Assembly (NCBI GenBank): GCA_003136555.1
Contig: PLEW01000079.1
Coordinates: 1 to 53,344 of the forward strand
From: Planctomycetota bacterium
GTDB lineage: Bacteria; Planctomycetota; UBA11346
Direction of reading: 5' to 3'
Length of the DNA: 53,344 bases
Shown here: positions 16,829 through 25,186 of the stretch, in pieces
Layout of the letters: the number at the start of each line of letters is the position of its first letter
Numbering within the stretch: position 1 is the stretch's first letter
The notes under the pieces: generated by a model
The model's database searches: none
The model's input: the letters and a program-made list of their open reading frames with translations, nothing else
What the model was told of the DNA's origin: nothing
Made by a program: the position numbers and the translations under genes

Positions 16829-17770
16829 ATGAACGTCCACGCCGCATCCCTGCGCCTCGTCCTCGTCACCCTCGCCGTCCTGACCATGCCTGAGCCCGCC
16901 GCGGCCGAGCAGGATGTCTTCGCCAGCGCCAATATCGGCGCCTGGTGCATCGTGCCCTTCGATCCCGTGCATCGGGGCCCCGAGGAGCGTGCGGCGATGC
17001 TGCAGCGCCTGGGCATCGTCAACTTCGCCTATGATTGGCGGGATGAGAACATCCCGACCTTCGATGCGGAGATCGAGGCGATGGCGCGGCACGGCATCAC
17101 CATCACGGGATGGTGGTACCCGCAGCATTCCCAGCCCGTCCTCGATGCGCTGAAGCGGCATGGCATCCATCCGCAACTGTGGGTCTGCGGCGCACGCGTA
17201 CCGGGGACTGACGCACCTGGAGATCCCGCGCGCGTCGCCCGGGAAGCCGCGCGCATCCTGCCCTATGCGCGTGATGCCAGAGCGGTCGGCAGCAGCGTGG
17301 CGCTCTACAACCATCGGGAGCCCTGGTGCGAGGATCAGGACAACCAGATCGCCGTCATCGAGCAGTTGCGCAAGGATGGGGTCGACAATGTCGGCATCGT
17401 GTTCAATTTCCATCATTGGCGGGGAGACCTGGCTGGCTTCGCCGCGCTCTTCAAGCGCATGCAGCCCTATCTGCTGGCAGTGAACCTCAACGGCATGCCG
17501 GCCGATACGCGCAGCTACCCGTCGGTGCGCTTCATCGGCACCGATGCGTCGGAGCTGACCATGATGCAGGTCATCCGGCAGAGCGGTTGGTCGGGGCCGG
17601 TCGGCATCCTGCATGAGCGCCCGAGCCTGGATGCGGAGCAGAGCCTTGCGCACAGCCTGAGCGGGCTCGCCTGGCTACGGAAGGAGCTGACTGCACCTGG
17701 CTCGGGTGGGCCAAAGCCGACCGAGGAGGCGCTGCTCGCGGCGCCCGTGGGACCGCCGACGGCACATTAG
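16829..17770 (+). CDS. secreted sugar-phosphate isomerase/epimerase-like TIM-barrel protein
   Basis: This 313-residue protein has a cleavable signal peptide (LVLVTLAVLTMPEPAAA, cut near AEQD). The mature protein resembles the xylose-isomerase-like TIM barrel (AP endonuclease 2 family) as found in secreted PVC proteins: strands NFAYDWRDE, HGITITGWWYPQ, HPQLWVCG, SVALYNHREPW, NVGIVFNFHHW and LLAVNLNGM carry acidic and His residues at barrel ends, and a glycine-rich loop near GTDASEL follows. Substrate is unknown; cyclitol or keto-sugar metabolism is typical. GAAGGAGAG lies 4 bases before the ATG. The last 30 residues are proline/glycine-rich and probably disordered. It precedes an SGNH esterase gene by 226 bp. 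Confidence 0.78.
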   Translation: MNVHAASLRLVLVTLAVLTMPEPAAAEQDVFASANIGAWCIVPFDPVHRGPEERAAMLQRLGIVNFAYDWRDENIPTFDAEIEAMARHGITITGWWYPQHSQPVLDALKRHGIHPQLWVCGARVPGTDAPGDPARVAREAARILPYARDARAVGSSVALYNHREPWCEDQDNQIAVIEQLRKDGVDNVGIVFNFHHWRGDLAGFAALFKRMQPYLLAVNLNGMPADTRSYPSVRFIGTDASELTMMQVIRQSGWSGPVGILHERPSLDAEQSLAHSLSGLAWLRKELTAPGSGGPKPTEEALLAAPVGPPTAH

Positions 17771-17873
17771 ATCACGGTCGTGGAGGTGAAGGTGCTGGGT
17801 AGTGGACCAATCCTGATGTGATTCTCGCGGCCTCGTTTGCTCGCGAATGGTCTATAACAACACGATACTACGC

Positions 17874-17879
17874 TATAAT
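17874..17879 (+). promoter_or_regulatory. candidate -10 box of the SGNH esterase gene
   Basis: A perfect TATAAT in an AT-rich island (about 17850-17940) in front of the esterase gene. No TTGACA-like box sits 16-19 bp upstream, so this is either activator-dependent or a fortuitous match. Transcription from it would start near 17886 and place the operator-like palindrome at 17922 in the leader. Confidence 0.4.
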
Positions 17880-17921
17880 GGCACAATAACAAGGACGTCG
17901 GCAACCCTAGGCAACAAAAAA

Positions 17922-17933
17922 TGAAACGTTTCA
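17922..17933. promoter_or_regulatory. LacI-family operator (perfect palindrome)
   Basis: TGAAACGTTTCA is a perfect 12-bp palindrome centred on CG. With its flanks it extends to a 20-bp near-palindrome (AAA before, TTT after). This is the standard form of a LacI/GalR/CcpA-type operator. It lies about 43 bp downstream of a candidate -10 box and 64 bp before the esterase ATG, a position suited to repression. The same bases encode a six-codon reading frame, MKRFNF, that starts at 17921 and ends in TAG at 17939-17941. Confidence 0.6.
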
Positions 17934-17996
17934 ATTTCTAGCGTCATTCGGCGTACCACCTCTGAGCGACCTCGCTCAACACCCGCAAGGAACAAC

Positions 17997-18689
17997 ATGG
18001 CCTTCCGCCTCTGTGTGCTGCTGCTGCTCTGCGGTCTGTGGCTGGTCCTCCCCGCAGCTGATCCTGTGACCATCATGCCGCTGGGCGATTCCATCACCCA
18101 GGGGAACAAGACGCAGGACAGCTACCGCCGTCCGCTCTTCCACAAGCTCAAGGATGCCGGCTATTCCTTCCGCTTCGTCGGCAGCGAGAAGAGCAACTTC
18201 ACCGGTGCGCCTCCCCACCCCGATTTCCAGCAGGACAACGAAGGACACTATGGCTGGAAGATCACTGATGTCCTGCCCAAGCTCGATGGCTGGCTCGGGC
18301 AGAACAATCCCGATATCGTCCTGCTGCATCTGGGCACCAATGACAATGGCCAGCCCAACCGCACTCCGGATGCGATCCTCGCCGACATCGAGTCCATGAT
18401 CGACATCATGCGCAAGCACAACCCCAAGGTGAAGGTGCTGCTCGCACAGCTGATGACCAACTGGGGCGATCTGGTCGAGGTGAACCGCCGCATCCCCGAG
18501 CTGGCCAAGCGCAAGTCCACCGCCGCATCGCCCATCATCGTCGTCGATCAGGTGACCGGCTTCGACATCCGCAAGGGTCAGGATACCGTGGACGGCTGCC
18601 ATCCGAATCCCGCCGGCGAGGAGAAGATGGCGGCCAAATGGTTCGCCGCACTGGTGAGCGTGCTGCCCAAGCCACCGGGTGCGCATTGA
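17997..18689 (+). CDS. secreted SGNH/GDSL hydrolase (probable carbohydrate esterase)
   Basis: This 230-residue protein has a leucine-rich signal peptide cleaved near LPAADP. The SGNH blocks are visible: block I IMPLGDSITQG with the nucleophile Ser, the GWKITD Gly region, block III LLHLGTNDNGQ with the Asn, and block V VDGCHPNPAGEEKMA with the catalytic Asp-x-x-His arrangement. Length and order match GDSL-like lipases/acylhydrolases; secreted members act mostly as acetylxylan or rhamnogalacturonan acetylesterases, so deacetylation of a polysaccharide is inferred. AAGGA lies 5 bases before the ATG. The LacI-type operator upstream points to sugar-responsive control. The heme protein gene begins 115 bp downstream. 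Confidence 0.93.
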   Translation: MAFRLCVLLLLCGLWLVLPAADPVTIMPLGDSITQGNKTQDSYRRPLFHKLKDAGYSFRFVGSEKSNFTGAPPHPDFQQDNEGHYGWKITDVLPKLDGWLGQNNPDIVLLHLGTNDNGQPNRTPDAILADIESMIDIMRKHNPKVKVLLAQLMTNWGDLVEVNRRIPELAKRKSTAASPIIVVDQVTGFDIRKGQDTVDGCHPNPAGEEKMAAKWFAALVSVLPKPPGAH

Positions 18690-18804
18690 TGGTATACTCG
18701 CCAGTCCGTCCAGCATGGCGAATGCCCGCGGCGGTGGTGCGGTGCGGCTGCCGCATGCTAGCCTCATGACCTCAGATCCCAGCTCGCCAATAGAGGCCGC
18801 CGTC

Positions 18805-21552
18805 GTGAAGCAGATCCTCCCTCCTCTCGCATCCAGCCTGCTCCTGTGCCTGGCGGCTTCCGGACAGGCGGCCGACGTACCGGTCTTCGCGCGCAAGTTC
18901 ATCGAGGCGCATTGCGTCGACTGCCATGATGCCGACTCCGCGCGCGCGGGCTTCCGCATCGATCTGCTGGGAGCCGACTTCGCGTCCGGCAGGACGGCCG
19001 ACCAGTGGAAGGAGGTGATGGACAAGATCAACGCCGGGGAGATGCCGCCCAAGAAGAAGCCGCGCCCCGATGCGAAAGAGGCCTTCGCGGTGGCATCGTG
19101 GGTCGCGCAGCAACTGGATGAGACCACCAAGCTGGCTCAGGGAGCTGGCGGTCGGGTGCCCATCCGGCGGATGAACCGCGTGGAGTACGCCAATACGGTG
19201 CGCGACCTGTTCTCGCTCGAGGAGGGTTTCGCCAGGCGGGTGGAGAAGGAGCTGCCTGCCGACGGCAAGGTCGGTGGATTCGACCGCGGCTCCGCCGGAC
19301 TGTTCATGGACGAGGGCCAGCTGGCGCAGTACATGGCGGTTGCCGATCTGGTGCTGGATGAGGCGGTGTTCAATCCCAAGCCCGAGGTCTTCACCTTCAC
19401 CTACGATGCGACCAAGGAGAAGTACGTCCATGGCATCGGAGCGGCCTTCAAGGACGCGTCCGGCAAGATCATCGATGACAATCCGACTCCCGCCGCCGTC
19501 GCGGCGCTCAAGGAGCCCCTCAGCAAGATCGCCATCGACAATCTCGACCAGTGGGATGCCAAGGAGAAGCGCTACGTGCCGCACGGGCCGTTCTATTGGA
19601 CGATGAAGAACGGTGGCATCGAATACCTCTCGGGCGGCAACAACTACCGCAACCCAGGCAATCTGCGCAGCCCGTTCTATGCCGAGGACTGGGGCAAGAA
19701 GGGCGTGAAGCGCGATGGCTGGTACCGCTTCCGCATCAACGCCGGCGCCTTCGCCGGAGAGGGGAAGGAGGCGCAGAAGAATGTCCGTTTGGTAGTCGAA
19801 TACGGCTATGGCAGCCCGATCGAGGTGGTGAAGGGCGAGGTGATCGATGCCCCGCTGGATGCCCCCAAGGAGTACGAATTCCTCCTCTACCTGCAGGCGG
19901 GGCCGCCGGGCATGAACCGCTCATGGAACGTCGGCTGGGACAACGGCAACAAGGATGTCGTCATCCGCAACCCCGAGTTCCAGGATGTGCAGTGGAAGCC
20001 GGTCACCATCGCCGGCCAGATCGAGGAGGCGATCAAGAAGAAGAAGTCCGCCGACGAGATCGCAGGGCTCAAGAAGCAGTCAGAGCAGGCGCTGGTAGCG
20101 GCATTGGAGAACCGCAAGACCTTCGCCGGACCATACAACGTCTACGACCCCAAGCTCGACATCCCCAAGCGCGCCCGTCTCTGGGTCGGCAAGATGGATT
20201 GGGAGGGACCGATCGTGGAGTGGCCGCCCAAGGGCAGGAAGATGCTGCTCTTCGCCGGCGAGGACAAGGAGGATGACGGCTACCTGCGCGACATCTTCGC
20301 TCGCTTCCTGCCCTTGGCCTACCGCCGTCCCGCGACCAGCGAGGAGCTCGAGCGCGTGGTCTCATGGACGCTGAAGGCGAAGGCGGAGCGCAAGCTGTCG
20401 TTCGCCCTCGCGCTGCGGGAAGGCGTGAAGAATGTGCTGTGCTCGCCGGCATTCCTCTACCTCGGATCGGAGGGCGTGGCGGTCGCCGAGCGCCCGGCCG
20501 CAGACTCTGGCCCGCAGCAGGTCGATGATTGGCAGCTGGCGACCCGCTTGTCCTTCCTGCTGTGGAGCGGCACGCCGGACGCGGAGCTCTACCAGCTTGC
20601 CCAGAGCGACAAGCTGCACAGCCCGGTGGCCTTGAAGGCGCAGGTCAAGCGCCTGATCGCCGACCAGAGGGCGGGCGAATTCATCCGCAGCTTCGCCGGG
20701 CAGTGGCTGAGCGTCAGGAATTTCGACAATGGCACGCCGCCGAACCGGGATTTCTACCGCACCTACGACGACACCCTGCGTGACAGCTCGAAACGCGAGC
20801 CGCTGGAATTCTTCGGCGAGGTGCTGCGGCAGAATCTGCCGCTGATGTGCTTCCTCGACAGCGACTTCCTGATGATCAATGAGCGCTTGGCGAAGCACTA
20901 CGGCATCGATGGCGTCGAAGGCGAGAATTTCCGCCGCGTGCCCGCACCTGCCGACGGCAGGCGGGGCGGGGTGCTGGGCATGGCGGGATTGATGACCTAT
21001 CTCGCCGACGGCACGCGCACCCTGCCGGTGCGCCGGGCGACCTGGGTGCTCGACATGCTGTGGAACCAGCCGGTGCCGCCGCCCCCGCCGAATGCCGGCG
21101 ATCTGCCGGTGATCAAGGACAAGAAGCTGACGGTAAGGGAGCGGCTGAACCAGCACCGCCTATCAGACAACTGCGCCAGCTGCCATAGCCGGGTCGATCC
21201 GTTCGGCCTCGCCTTGGAGAACTACGATGCCATCGGCATGTGGCGCGAACGGCAGAATGGCGAAGGCATGCATGGCGATTCGGGGTCGCCGGCCCTGGAT
21301 GTGAGCGGCAAGCTGCCATCTGGCCGCGAATTCAAGAGCGTGCAGGAGTTCAAGGCCGCGCTGATCGCGGAGAAGGAGATCTTCATCAGGGGCTTCACCG
21401 AGAAGCTCCTCTGCTACGCCCTCGGGCGGCCGATCGTCTATGGCGACCATGTGGTCGTCGAGCGCATCATCGCCGAGGCGGCCAAGGACGGCTATCGGCT
21501 GCAGGACCTCATCCAGGCCACCGTCGCCAGCACCTACTTCCAAACCAGATGA
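18805..21552 (+). CDS. DUF1587/DUF1592/DUF1588/DUF1585 planctomycete cytochrome protein
   Basis: This 915-residue exported protein has a c-type heme motif CVDCH soon after the signal peptide (about residues 37-41) in a PSD1/PSCyt-like domain. Then come DUF1587 (RRMNRVEYANTVRDLF), a beta-sandwich insertion carrying the substrate-like region GGIEYLSGGNNYRNPGNL, and the DUF1595/DUF1592/DUF1588 core (LAYRRPATSEELERVV through MTYLADGTRTLPVRRATWVL). A second CxxCH, CASCH, sits at about residue 789 before the C-terminal DUF1585. The family is abundant in PVC bacteria and is thought to take part in periplasmic redox steps, but no reaction is established. It is nearly always followed by a DUF1552 gene, as here (12 bp gap). 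The GTG start at 18805 has TAGAGG upstream; an ATG at 18766 is possible. Confidence 0.93.
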   Translation: MKQILPPLASSLLLCLAASGQAADVPVFARKFIEAHCVDCHDADSARAGFRIDLLGADFASGRTADQWKEVMDKINAGEMPPKKKPRPDAKEAFAVASWVAQQLDETTKLAQGAGGRVPIRRMNRVEYANTVRDLFSLEEGFARRVEKELPADGKVGGFDRGSAGLFMDEGQLAQYMAVADLVLDEAVFNPKPEVFTFTYDATKEKYVHGIGAAFKDASGKIIDDNPTPAAVAALKEPLSKIAIDNLDQWDAKEKRYVPHGPFYWTMKNGGIEYLSGGNNYRNPGNLRSPFYAEDWGKKGVKRDGWYRFRINAGAFAGEGKEAQKNVRLVVEYGYGSPIEVVKGEVIDAPLDAPKEYEFLLYLQAGPPGMNRSWNVGWDNGNKDVVIRNPEFQDVQWKPVTIAGQIEEAIKKKKSADEIAGLKKQSEQALVAALENRKTFAGPYNVYDPKLDIPKRARLWVGKMDWEGPIVEWPPKGRKMLLFAGEDKEDDGYLRDIFARFLPLAYRRPATSEELERVVSWTLKAKAERKLSFALALREGVKNVLCSPAFLYLGSEGVAVAERPAADSGPQQVDDWQLATRLSFLLWSGTPDAELYQLAQSDKLHSPVALKAQVKRLIADQRAGEFIRSFAGQWLSVRNFDNGTPPNRDFYRTYDDTLRDSSKREPLEFFGEVLRQNLPLMCFLDSDFLMINERLAKHYGIDGVEGENFRRVPAPADGRRGGVLGMAGLMTYLADGTRTLPVRRATWVLDMLWNQPVPPPPPNAGDLPVIKDKKLTVRERLNQHRLSDNCASCHSRVDPFGLALENYDAIGMWRERQNGEGMHGDSGSPALDVSGKLPSGREFKSVQEFKAALIAEKEIFIRGFTEKLLCYALGRPIVYGDHVVVERIIAEAAKDGYRLQDLIQATVASTYFQTR

Positions 21553-21564
21553 CCAGATAGGACG

Positions 21565-22920
21565 ATGACCATGAACATCAATACGAGAAGCTGGCGCATG
21601 CAGCGCCGCACCTTCCTCAAGGGCCTGGGCGCGGCGGTGGCGCTGCCCTGGCTCGAGGTCATGAGCGTGAACGCCAACGATGTGACCACTGCAGGATCGA
21701 TGGCTCCGGGCGAGGTCCCGCGCCGTGCGATGTTCACCTACTGGGGGCTGGGCCTGGAGATCCGCGGCTTCACCCCGGCAGATGCCGGCAGGAACTATAC
21801 CCTGACGCCGACGCTGCTGCCGCTCGCGCCGTTCAAGGACGAGTGCACCGTGATGACCGGCCTCAAGGCCTTCAGCGGCGGCCACGGTTCGTGCAGCTGC
21901 CTGCTGACCGGCACCAACACCGTGCGCAACGCGCAGACCCTGATCTCGGTGGATCAGCAGATCGCTGCGCACCATGGCTCCGCGACGCGCTTCCCGTCGC
22001 TGGTGCTCGGCACCGTGCGCGAAACGGGCTTCGGCGGCCCATTCCCCATGACCCTGTCGTGGAGCCGGAACAAGACGCCGATCACGCCCGAGAACCGTCC
22101 CGAGGTCCTGTTCGAGAAGCTCTTCGGCCATGAGGACAACAACACCCTCGCCGCCGCCAAGGCCGCCCTCGCCCAGCGGGGCAGCCTGCTCGACTCCATC
22201 AACGAGCAGGCCACGGCGCTCCAGCGCCGTGTCGGCGCCGCGGATCGCGAACGTCTCGATCAGTACTTCACCTCCATCCGCGACCTCGAGGACCGGATCA
22301 AGGTCGAAGGCGAATGGATCGACCGCCCCAAGCCCAAGGTGGCGCGACCGGATTTCGGCCAGGGCTCCCCGCATGACCGCATCGGCGGCGATGGGCACGG
22401 CTATTCGGAATATACCCGCCTGATGTTCGACATGATCGTCCTGGCGTTCCAGACCGACAGCACCCGCGTGGTCAGCCACATCCCGCGCACCGAGGGCGAC
22501 GAGGCGAAATGCTATGGCTTCAAGACCAAGAGCCGGTGGGACCTGCATACCATCACCCACCACAATGAGCAGGAGGACAAGATCGTCTTCTGGCGCCAGC
22601 TCGACGCGCTCTACTTGGGCGAATGGGCCTACTTCCTCGGCAAGCTCAAGGGCGTCAAGGAGGGCAGCGGCACGCTGCTCGACAGCACGATGGCCGCGTG
22701 GGCGACGACCAATGGCGGCTTCAATGCGCACGACTCGACCCTGCTGCCGCTCATCCTCTGCGGAGGATCGGCGCTCGGACTCAAGCATCAGGGGCATCTG
22801 GTGCAGAAGGATGTGCAAGTGGCCAATGTCTGGCAGACGGTGGTGAACCGCATCGGCATGCCGATCCCGGCCGACTTCCAGGGCGGTGTCGCCAAGGGGA
22901 TGGTCAAGGAATTGGTGTGA
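21565..22920 (+). CDS. DUF1552 family Tat-exported protein
   Basis: This 451-residue protein begins with a twin-arginine type signal (MQRRTFLKGLGAAVALPWLE), indicating export of a folded, perhaps cofactor-bearing protein. The mature region carries the DUF1552 hallmarks: RRAMFTYWGLGLEIRGFTP, the FSGGHGSCSCLLTGT segment, SVDQQIAAHHG, LVLGTVRETGFG, the DDL-like stretch TSIRDLEDRIK and the C-terminal STMAAWATTNGGFNAHDS, followed by LPLILCGGSALGLKHQGHL. The fold is alkaline-phosphatase/sulfatase-like in relatives. Its partner, the DUF1592-type heme protein, ends 12 bp upstream, the usual two-gene unit of PVC and myxobacterial genomes; both probably act together in the periplasm. ATGs at 21565 and 21571 are alternatives. 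Confidence 0.93.
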   Translation: MTMNINTRSWRMQRRTFLKGLGAAVALPWLEVMSVNANDVTTAGSMAPGEVPRRAMFTYWGLGLEIRGFTPADAGRNYTLTPTLLPLAPFKDECTVMTGLKAFSGGHGSCSCLLTGTNTVRNAQTLISVDQQIAAHHGSATRFPSLVLGTVRETGFGGPFPMTLSWSRNKTPITPENRPEVLFEKLFGHEDNNTLAAAKAALAQRGSLLDSINEQATALQRRVGAADRERLDQYFTSIRDLEDRIKVEGEWIDRPKPKVARPDFGQGSPHDRIGGDGHGYSEYTRLMFDMIVLAFQTDSTRVVSHIPRTEGDEAKCYGFKTKSRWDLHTITHHNEQEDKIVFWRQLDALYLGEWAYFLGKLKGVKEGSGTLLDSTMAAWATTNGGFNAHDSTLLPLILCGGSALGLKHQGHLVQKDVQVANVWQTVVNRIGMPIPADFQGGVAKGMVKELV

Positions 22921-22939
22921 CCGGCACCTCCCGGATGCC

Positions 22940-22967
22940 GCCCATGCCCGCGAGCGCACGGGTGGGC
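22940..22967. terminator. hairpin between convergent DUF1552 and cupin genes
   Basis: GCCCA-TG-CCCG (22940-22950) pairs with CGGGTGGGC (22959-22967) with a 2-base bulge and an 8-base loop. It fills most of the 57-bp gap between convergent genes and is the likely shared terminator, though no T-run follows. Confidence 0.4.
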
Positions 22968-22977
22968 GATGGGCGCG

Positions 22978-23433
22978 CTATTCGCCGACGACCTGGCGGT
23001 GGGCCGAGGAGAAGGCGATGAAGAGCACGGCATCGCCGGTGCCGATGTTCTTGGCGTTATGATGGATGCCGGCAGGGATGCTCACCGTATCCCCGGTATG
23101 CATGGTCTCGGTGCGTCCATCCTCCATGCTCTGCACGATGGTGCCGCTGATCACGTGCAGCACCTCGTCGCAGTTGGGGTGGTAATGGCGCGGATTCTCC
23201 TGGCCGGGATGGATGATGCATTGGCCGACGGTCATGGTCGAGGAATTCTTCATGTCGGCGGCGATGTACCAGGTCAGCTCGCCCCAGGGCTGCTTGACCA
23301 CCCGGTAGTCCGCCGGGTGCACGACCACGGCCTTGTCCGGCGGTGCATCGGCTGAGGTCCGCTCTGCGTCCATGCACCCGCTGAGGGAGGCGAGCAGCGG
23401 CAGAACGAGGGCAAGGGTGGTGATCAGGCGCAT
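22978..23433 (-). CDS. cupin-domain lipoprotein
   Basis: This 151-residue protein starts with a lipoprotein signal (LALVLPLLASLSGCMD; lipobox LSGC). A single cupin barrel follows with both motifs: HPGQENPRHYHPNCDEVLHVISG (G-x5-HxH-x3-4-E-x6-G type) and GDTVSIPAGIHHNAKNIG, so a divalent metal site with His/His/Glu/His is expected. It sits on the periplasmic face of a membrane. The ATG at 23433 is preceded by GGAG 9 bases upstream. It lies 26 bp after the ThuA gene and is probably the last gene of the UPF0261/TIM-barrel/ThuA operon. Sugar or keto-acid binding or isomerisation is plausible; no specific reaction can be assigned. Confidence 0.86.
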   Translation of the reverse strand: MRLITTLALVLPLLASLSGCMDAERTSADAPPDKAVVVHPADYRVVKQPWGELTWYIAADMKNSSTMTVGQCIIHPGQENPRHYHPNCDEVLHVISGTIVQSMEDGRTETMHTGDTVSIPAGIHHNAKNIGTGDAVLFIAFSSAHRQVVGE

Positions 23434-23459
23434 GCAATTCTCCAGATCGGGGCTGAGGG

Positions 23460-24290
23460 CTAGGGGGATTGAGGCACAAGCGGCGAATCGGCGCCGCCGG
23501 CGGGGACCTCGATGTGGGCCGTCCACAGGATGCCATTGAGCACCATGCGGCGCACCGCCTCATTGCGCATCGAAGAGAGGTAGTGCAGTCCGGTGAAGCC
23601 GAAGCTCCGGCCTCCACCAGCGCGATCGAAGGTCCAGGCGATGGTATGGGTCGCCGGCTTCTCCGGCGGGGCGACAGCGGTCAAGAGCGGGGTGACGCCC
23701 TTGCCGCCGGGCACGAAGGCGAGGGTCGGATAGATCTCATCCTTATAGGTGAAGCTGGCCCAGCCGCGGCAGACCGGGCTGTCGGCATGCACCTGGGTGT
23801 AGGGGAGATCGACATTCGCGCGGTCGATCATGCCATAGCGGCAGCCGCCGAGCCAGGAGGTGAGCGGGATCGAGGTGTTGTCATCCGGCAGGGAGGTGGC
23901 CTGGTGCAGGCAGACCAGCCCGACTCCCTGGTCCATGAGCGCGGCGAAGGCGGCCCGCCGATCGGGGTTCAGCAGCGGATGGGGCACCTCCTGGATGCCA
24001 TCGAAGTACCAGATGATGGTGCTGGTGCCTGCCAGGCTGACGCTCGCGGGCGGCCAGGCATCCGGGTAGATGTCGACGGCCAGGCCATGGACATTGGTGA
24101 TCGCCAGCAGCGCCTGCTTGATGGCGGCCAATCCATGGGGGAAGTCATGCTCGCCGGGCCCATGGCTCTTGGTGCCGCCGATCAGGATGATGCGCTTGCC
24201 CTGGGCATCGATCGACGCCTCGCCGGCGCTGAGGGTCGTGCCGGCCACCAAACATGCCAGCATGACGGCGGCAGGCAGGAGCGGCATCAC
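23460..24290 (-). CDS. secreted ThuA-domain protein
   Basis: This 276-residue protein has a signal peptide ([19 protein letters not shown]). A ThuA-type class-I glutamine-amidotransferase-like fold follows: [51 protein letters not shown], then [22 protein letters not shown] and a C-terminal [31 protein letters not shown] cut here only by spelling limits of this table into one recognisable block near residues 225-260. ThuA proteins take part in disaccharide (trehalose or 3-keto-sugar) use and are very common in PVC bacteria, often beside DUF1080. The start codon (GTG 24290 or ATG 24287) overlaps the TGA of the upstream gene and has GGAGG in front, so translation is coupled. Confidence 0.88.
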   Translation of the reverse strand: MMPLLPAAVMLACLVAGTTLSAGEASIDAQGKRIILIGGTKSHGPGEHDFPHGLAAIKQALLAITNVHGLAVDIYPDAWPPASVSLAGTSTIIWYFDGIQEVPHPLLNPDRRAAFAALMDQGVGLVCLHQATSLPDDNTSIPLTSWLGGCRYGMIDRANVDLPYTQVHADSPVCRGWASFTYKDEIYPTLAFVPGGKGVTPLLTAVAPPEKPATHTIAWTFDRAGGGRSFGFTGLHYLSSMRNEAVRRMVLNGILWTAHIEVPAGGADSPLVPQSP

Positions 24291-25186
24291 GACGACCTCC
24301 GCGCGCGCTTGGAACCACCAGACGAGGCACTGCGACCGCCGCCGGTCTGGCCGGGGGTGCCGAGCGCAAGGCCATGGAAGCCGCGCACCTGCTGGGTGAT
24401 CGCCGCTTCGGTGGGGATGCGCTCCATCGAGCTGGCGCCGTAGAATCCGCTCACCCCAGGGCAGCTGGTGAGGAGGTACTGGGCATCCTCATGGCTGGCG
24501 ATCGGTCCTCCATGGGCGAGGACGAGAACATCCTCGCGCACCGATCTTGCGGCATCCAGGATCGCGCGGATCAGGGTGGCGCACTGCTCCAGCGTCTTCG
24601 CCGTCTGCGCCCCGATGCCCCCGCCGGTGGTCAGGCCCATGTGCGCCACCACCAGGTCCGCACCGGCACGGGTCATCAGGCGCGCCTGTTCGGGGGTGAA
24701 GACGTAGGGCGAGGTCAGCAGATCCTCCGCCCGGGCGGCGGCGATGCATTCGACCTCAAGCTGGTATCCCATCCCGGTCTCCTCCAGGTTGTCGCGGAAG
24801 TTCCCGTCGATCAGGCCGACGGTGGGGAAGTTCTGGATGCCCGAGAAGCCGATTGCCTTGAGCTCGCGCAGGAAGAGCTCGCGCAGCAGGAAGGGATCGG
24901 TGGCGCACACCCCGGCCAGCACGGGGGTGTGCTTGACCACGGTGAGCACTTCGCGGGCCATCTCCTTGACGATGTCGTTGGCATTGCCATAGGGCATCAG
25001 TCCGGCGAGGGATCCGCGGCCGGCCATGCGGAAGCGGCCTGAATTGTAGATCACGATCAGGTCGATGCCGCCGGCCTCCTCGCATTTGGCGGACAGCCCG
25101 GTGCCGGCGCCGCCGCCGATGATGGGCTTGCCGGCGGCGACCTTGGCGCGCAGGCGTTCGAGGATGGCGGTGCGGGATTCGCTCAT
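24287..25186 (-). CDS. TIM-barrel PEP-hydrolase-like enzyme (UPF0261 partner)
   Basis: This 299-residue cytoplasmic protein belongs to the phosphoenolpyruvate hydrolase-like TIM-barrel family (PF09370). Visible motifs are [23 protein letters not shown], the invariant block [41 protein letters not shown] and VLAHGGPI. In many bacteria and fungi this domain is encoded next to or fused to the UPF0261 ATP-binding domain, as with the gene just upstream, whose stop overlaps this start (ATGA). The pair probably performs one reaction on a keto-acid or phosphorylated intermediate; the true substrate is unknown. The C-terminal 25 residues are Gly/Ser/Arg-rich and likely disordered. The divergent sigma-54 regulator at 26693 carries a paralogue of this domain as its sensor. 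Confidence 0.9.
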   Translation of the reverse strand: MSESRTAILERLRAKVAAGKPIIGGGAGTGLSAKCEEAGGIDLIVIYNSGRFRMAGRGSLAGLMPYGNANDIVKEMAREVLTVVKHTPVLAGVCATDPFLLRELFLRELKAIGFSGIQNFPTVGLIDGNFRDNLEETGMGYQLEVECIAAARAEDLLTSPYVFTPEQARLMTRAGADLVVAHMGLTTGGGIGAQTAKTLEQCATLIRAILDAARSVREDVLVLAHGGPIASHEDAQYLLTSCPGVSGFYGASSMERIPTEAAITQQVRGFHGLALGTPGQTGGGRSASSGGSKRARRSS

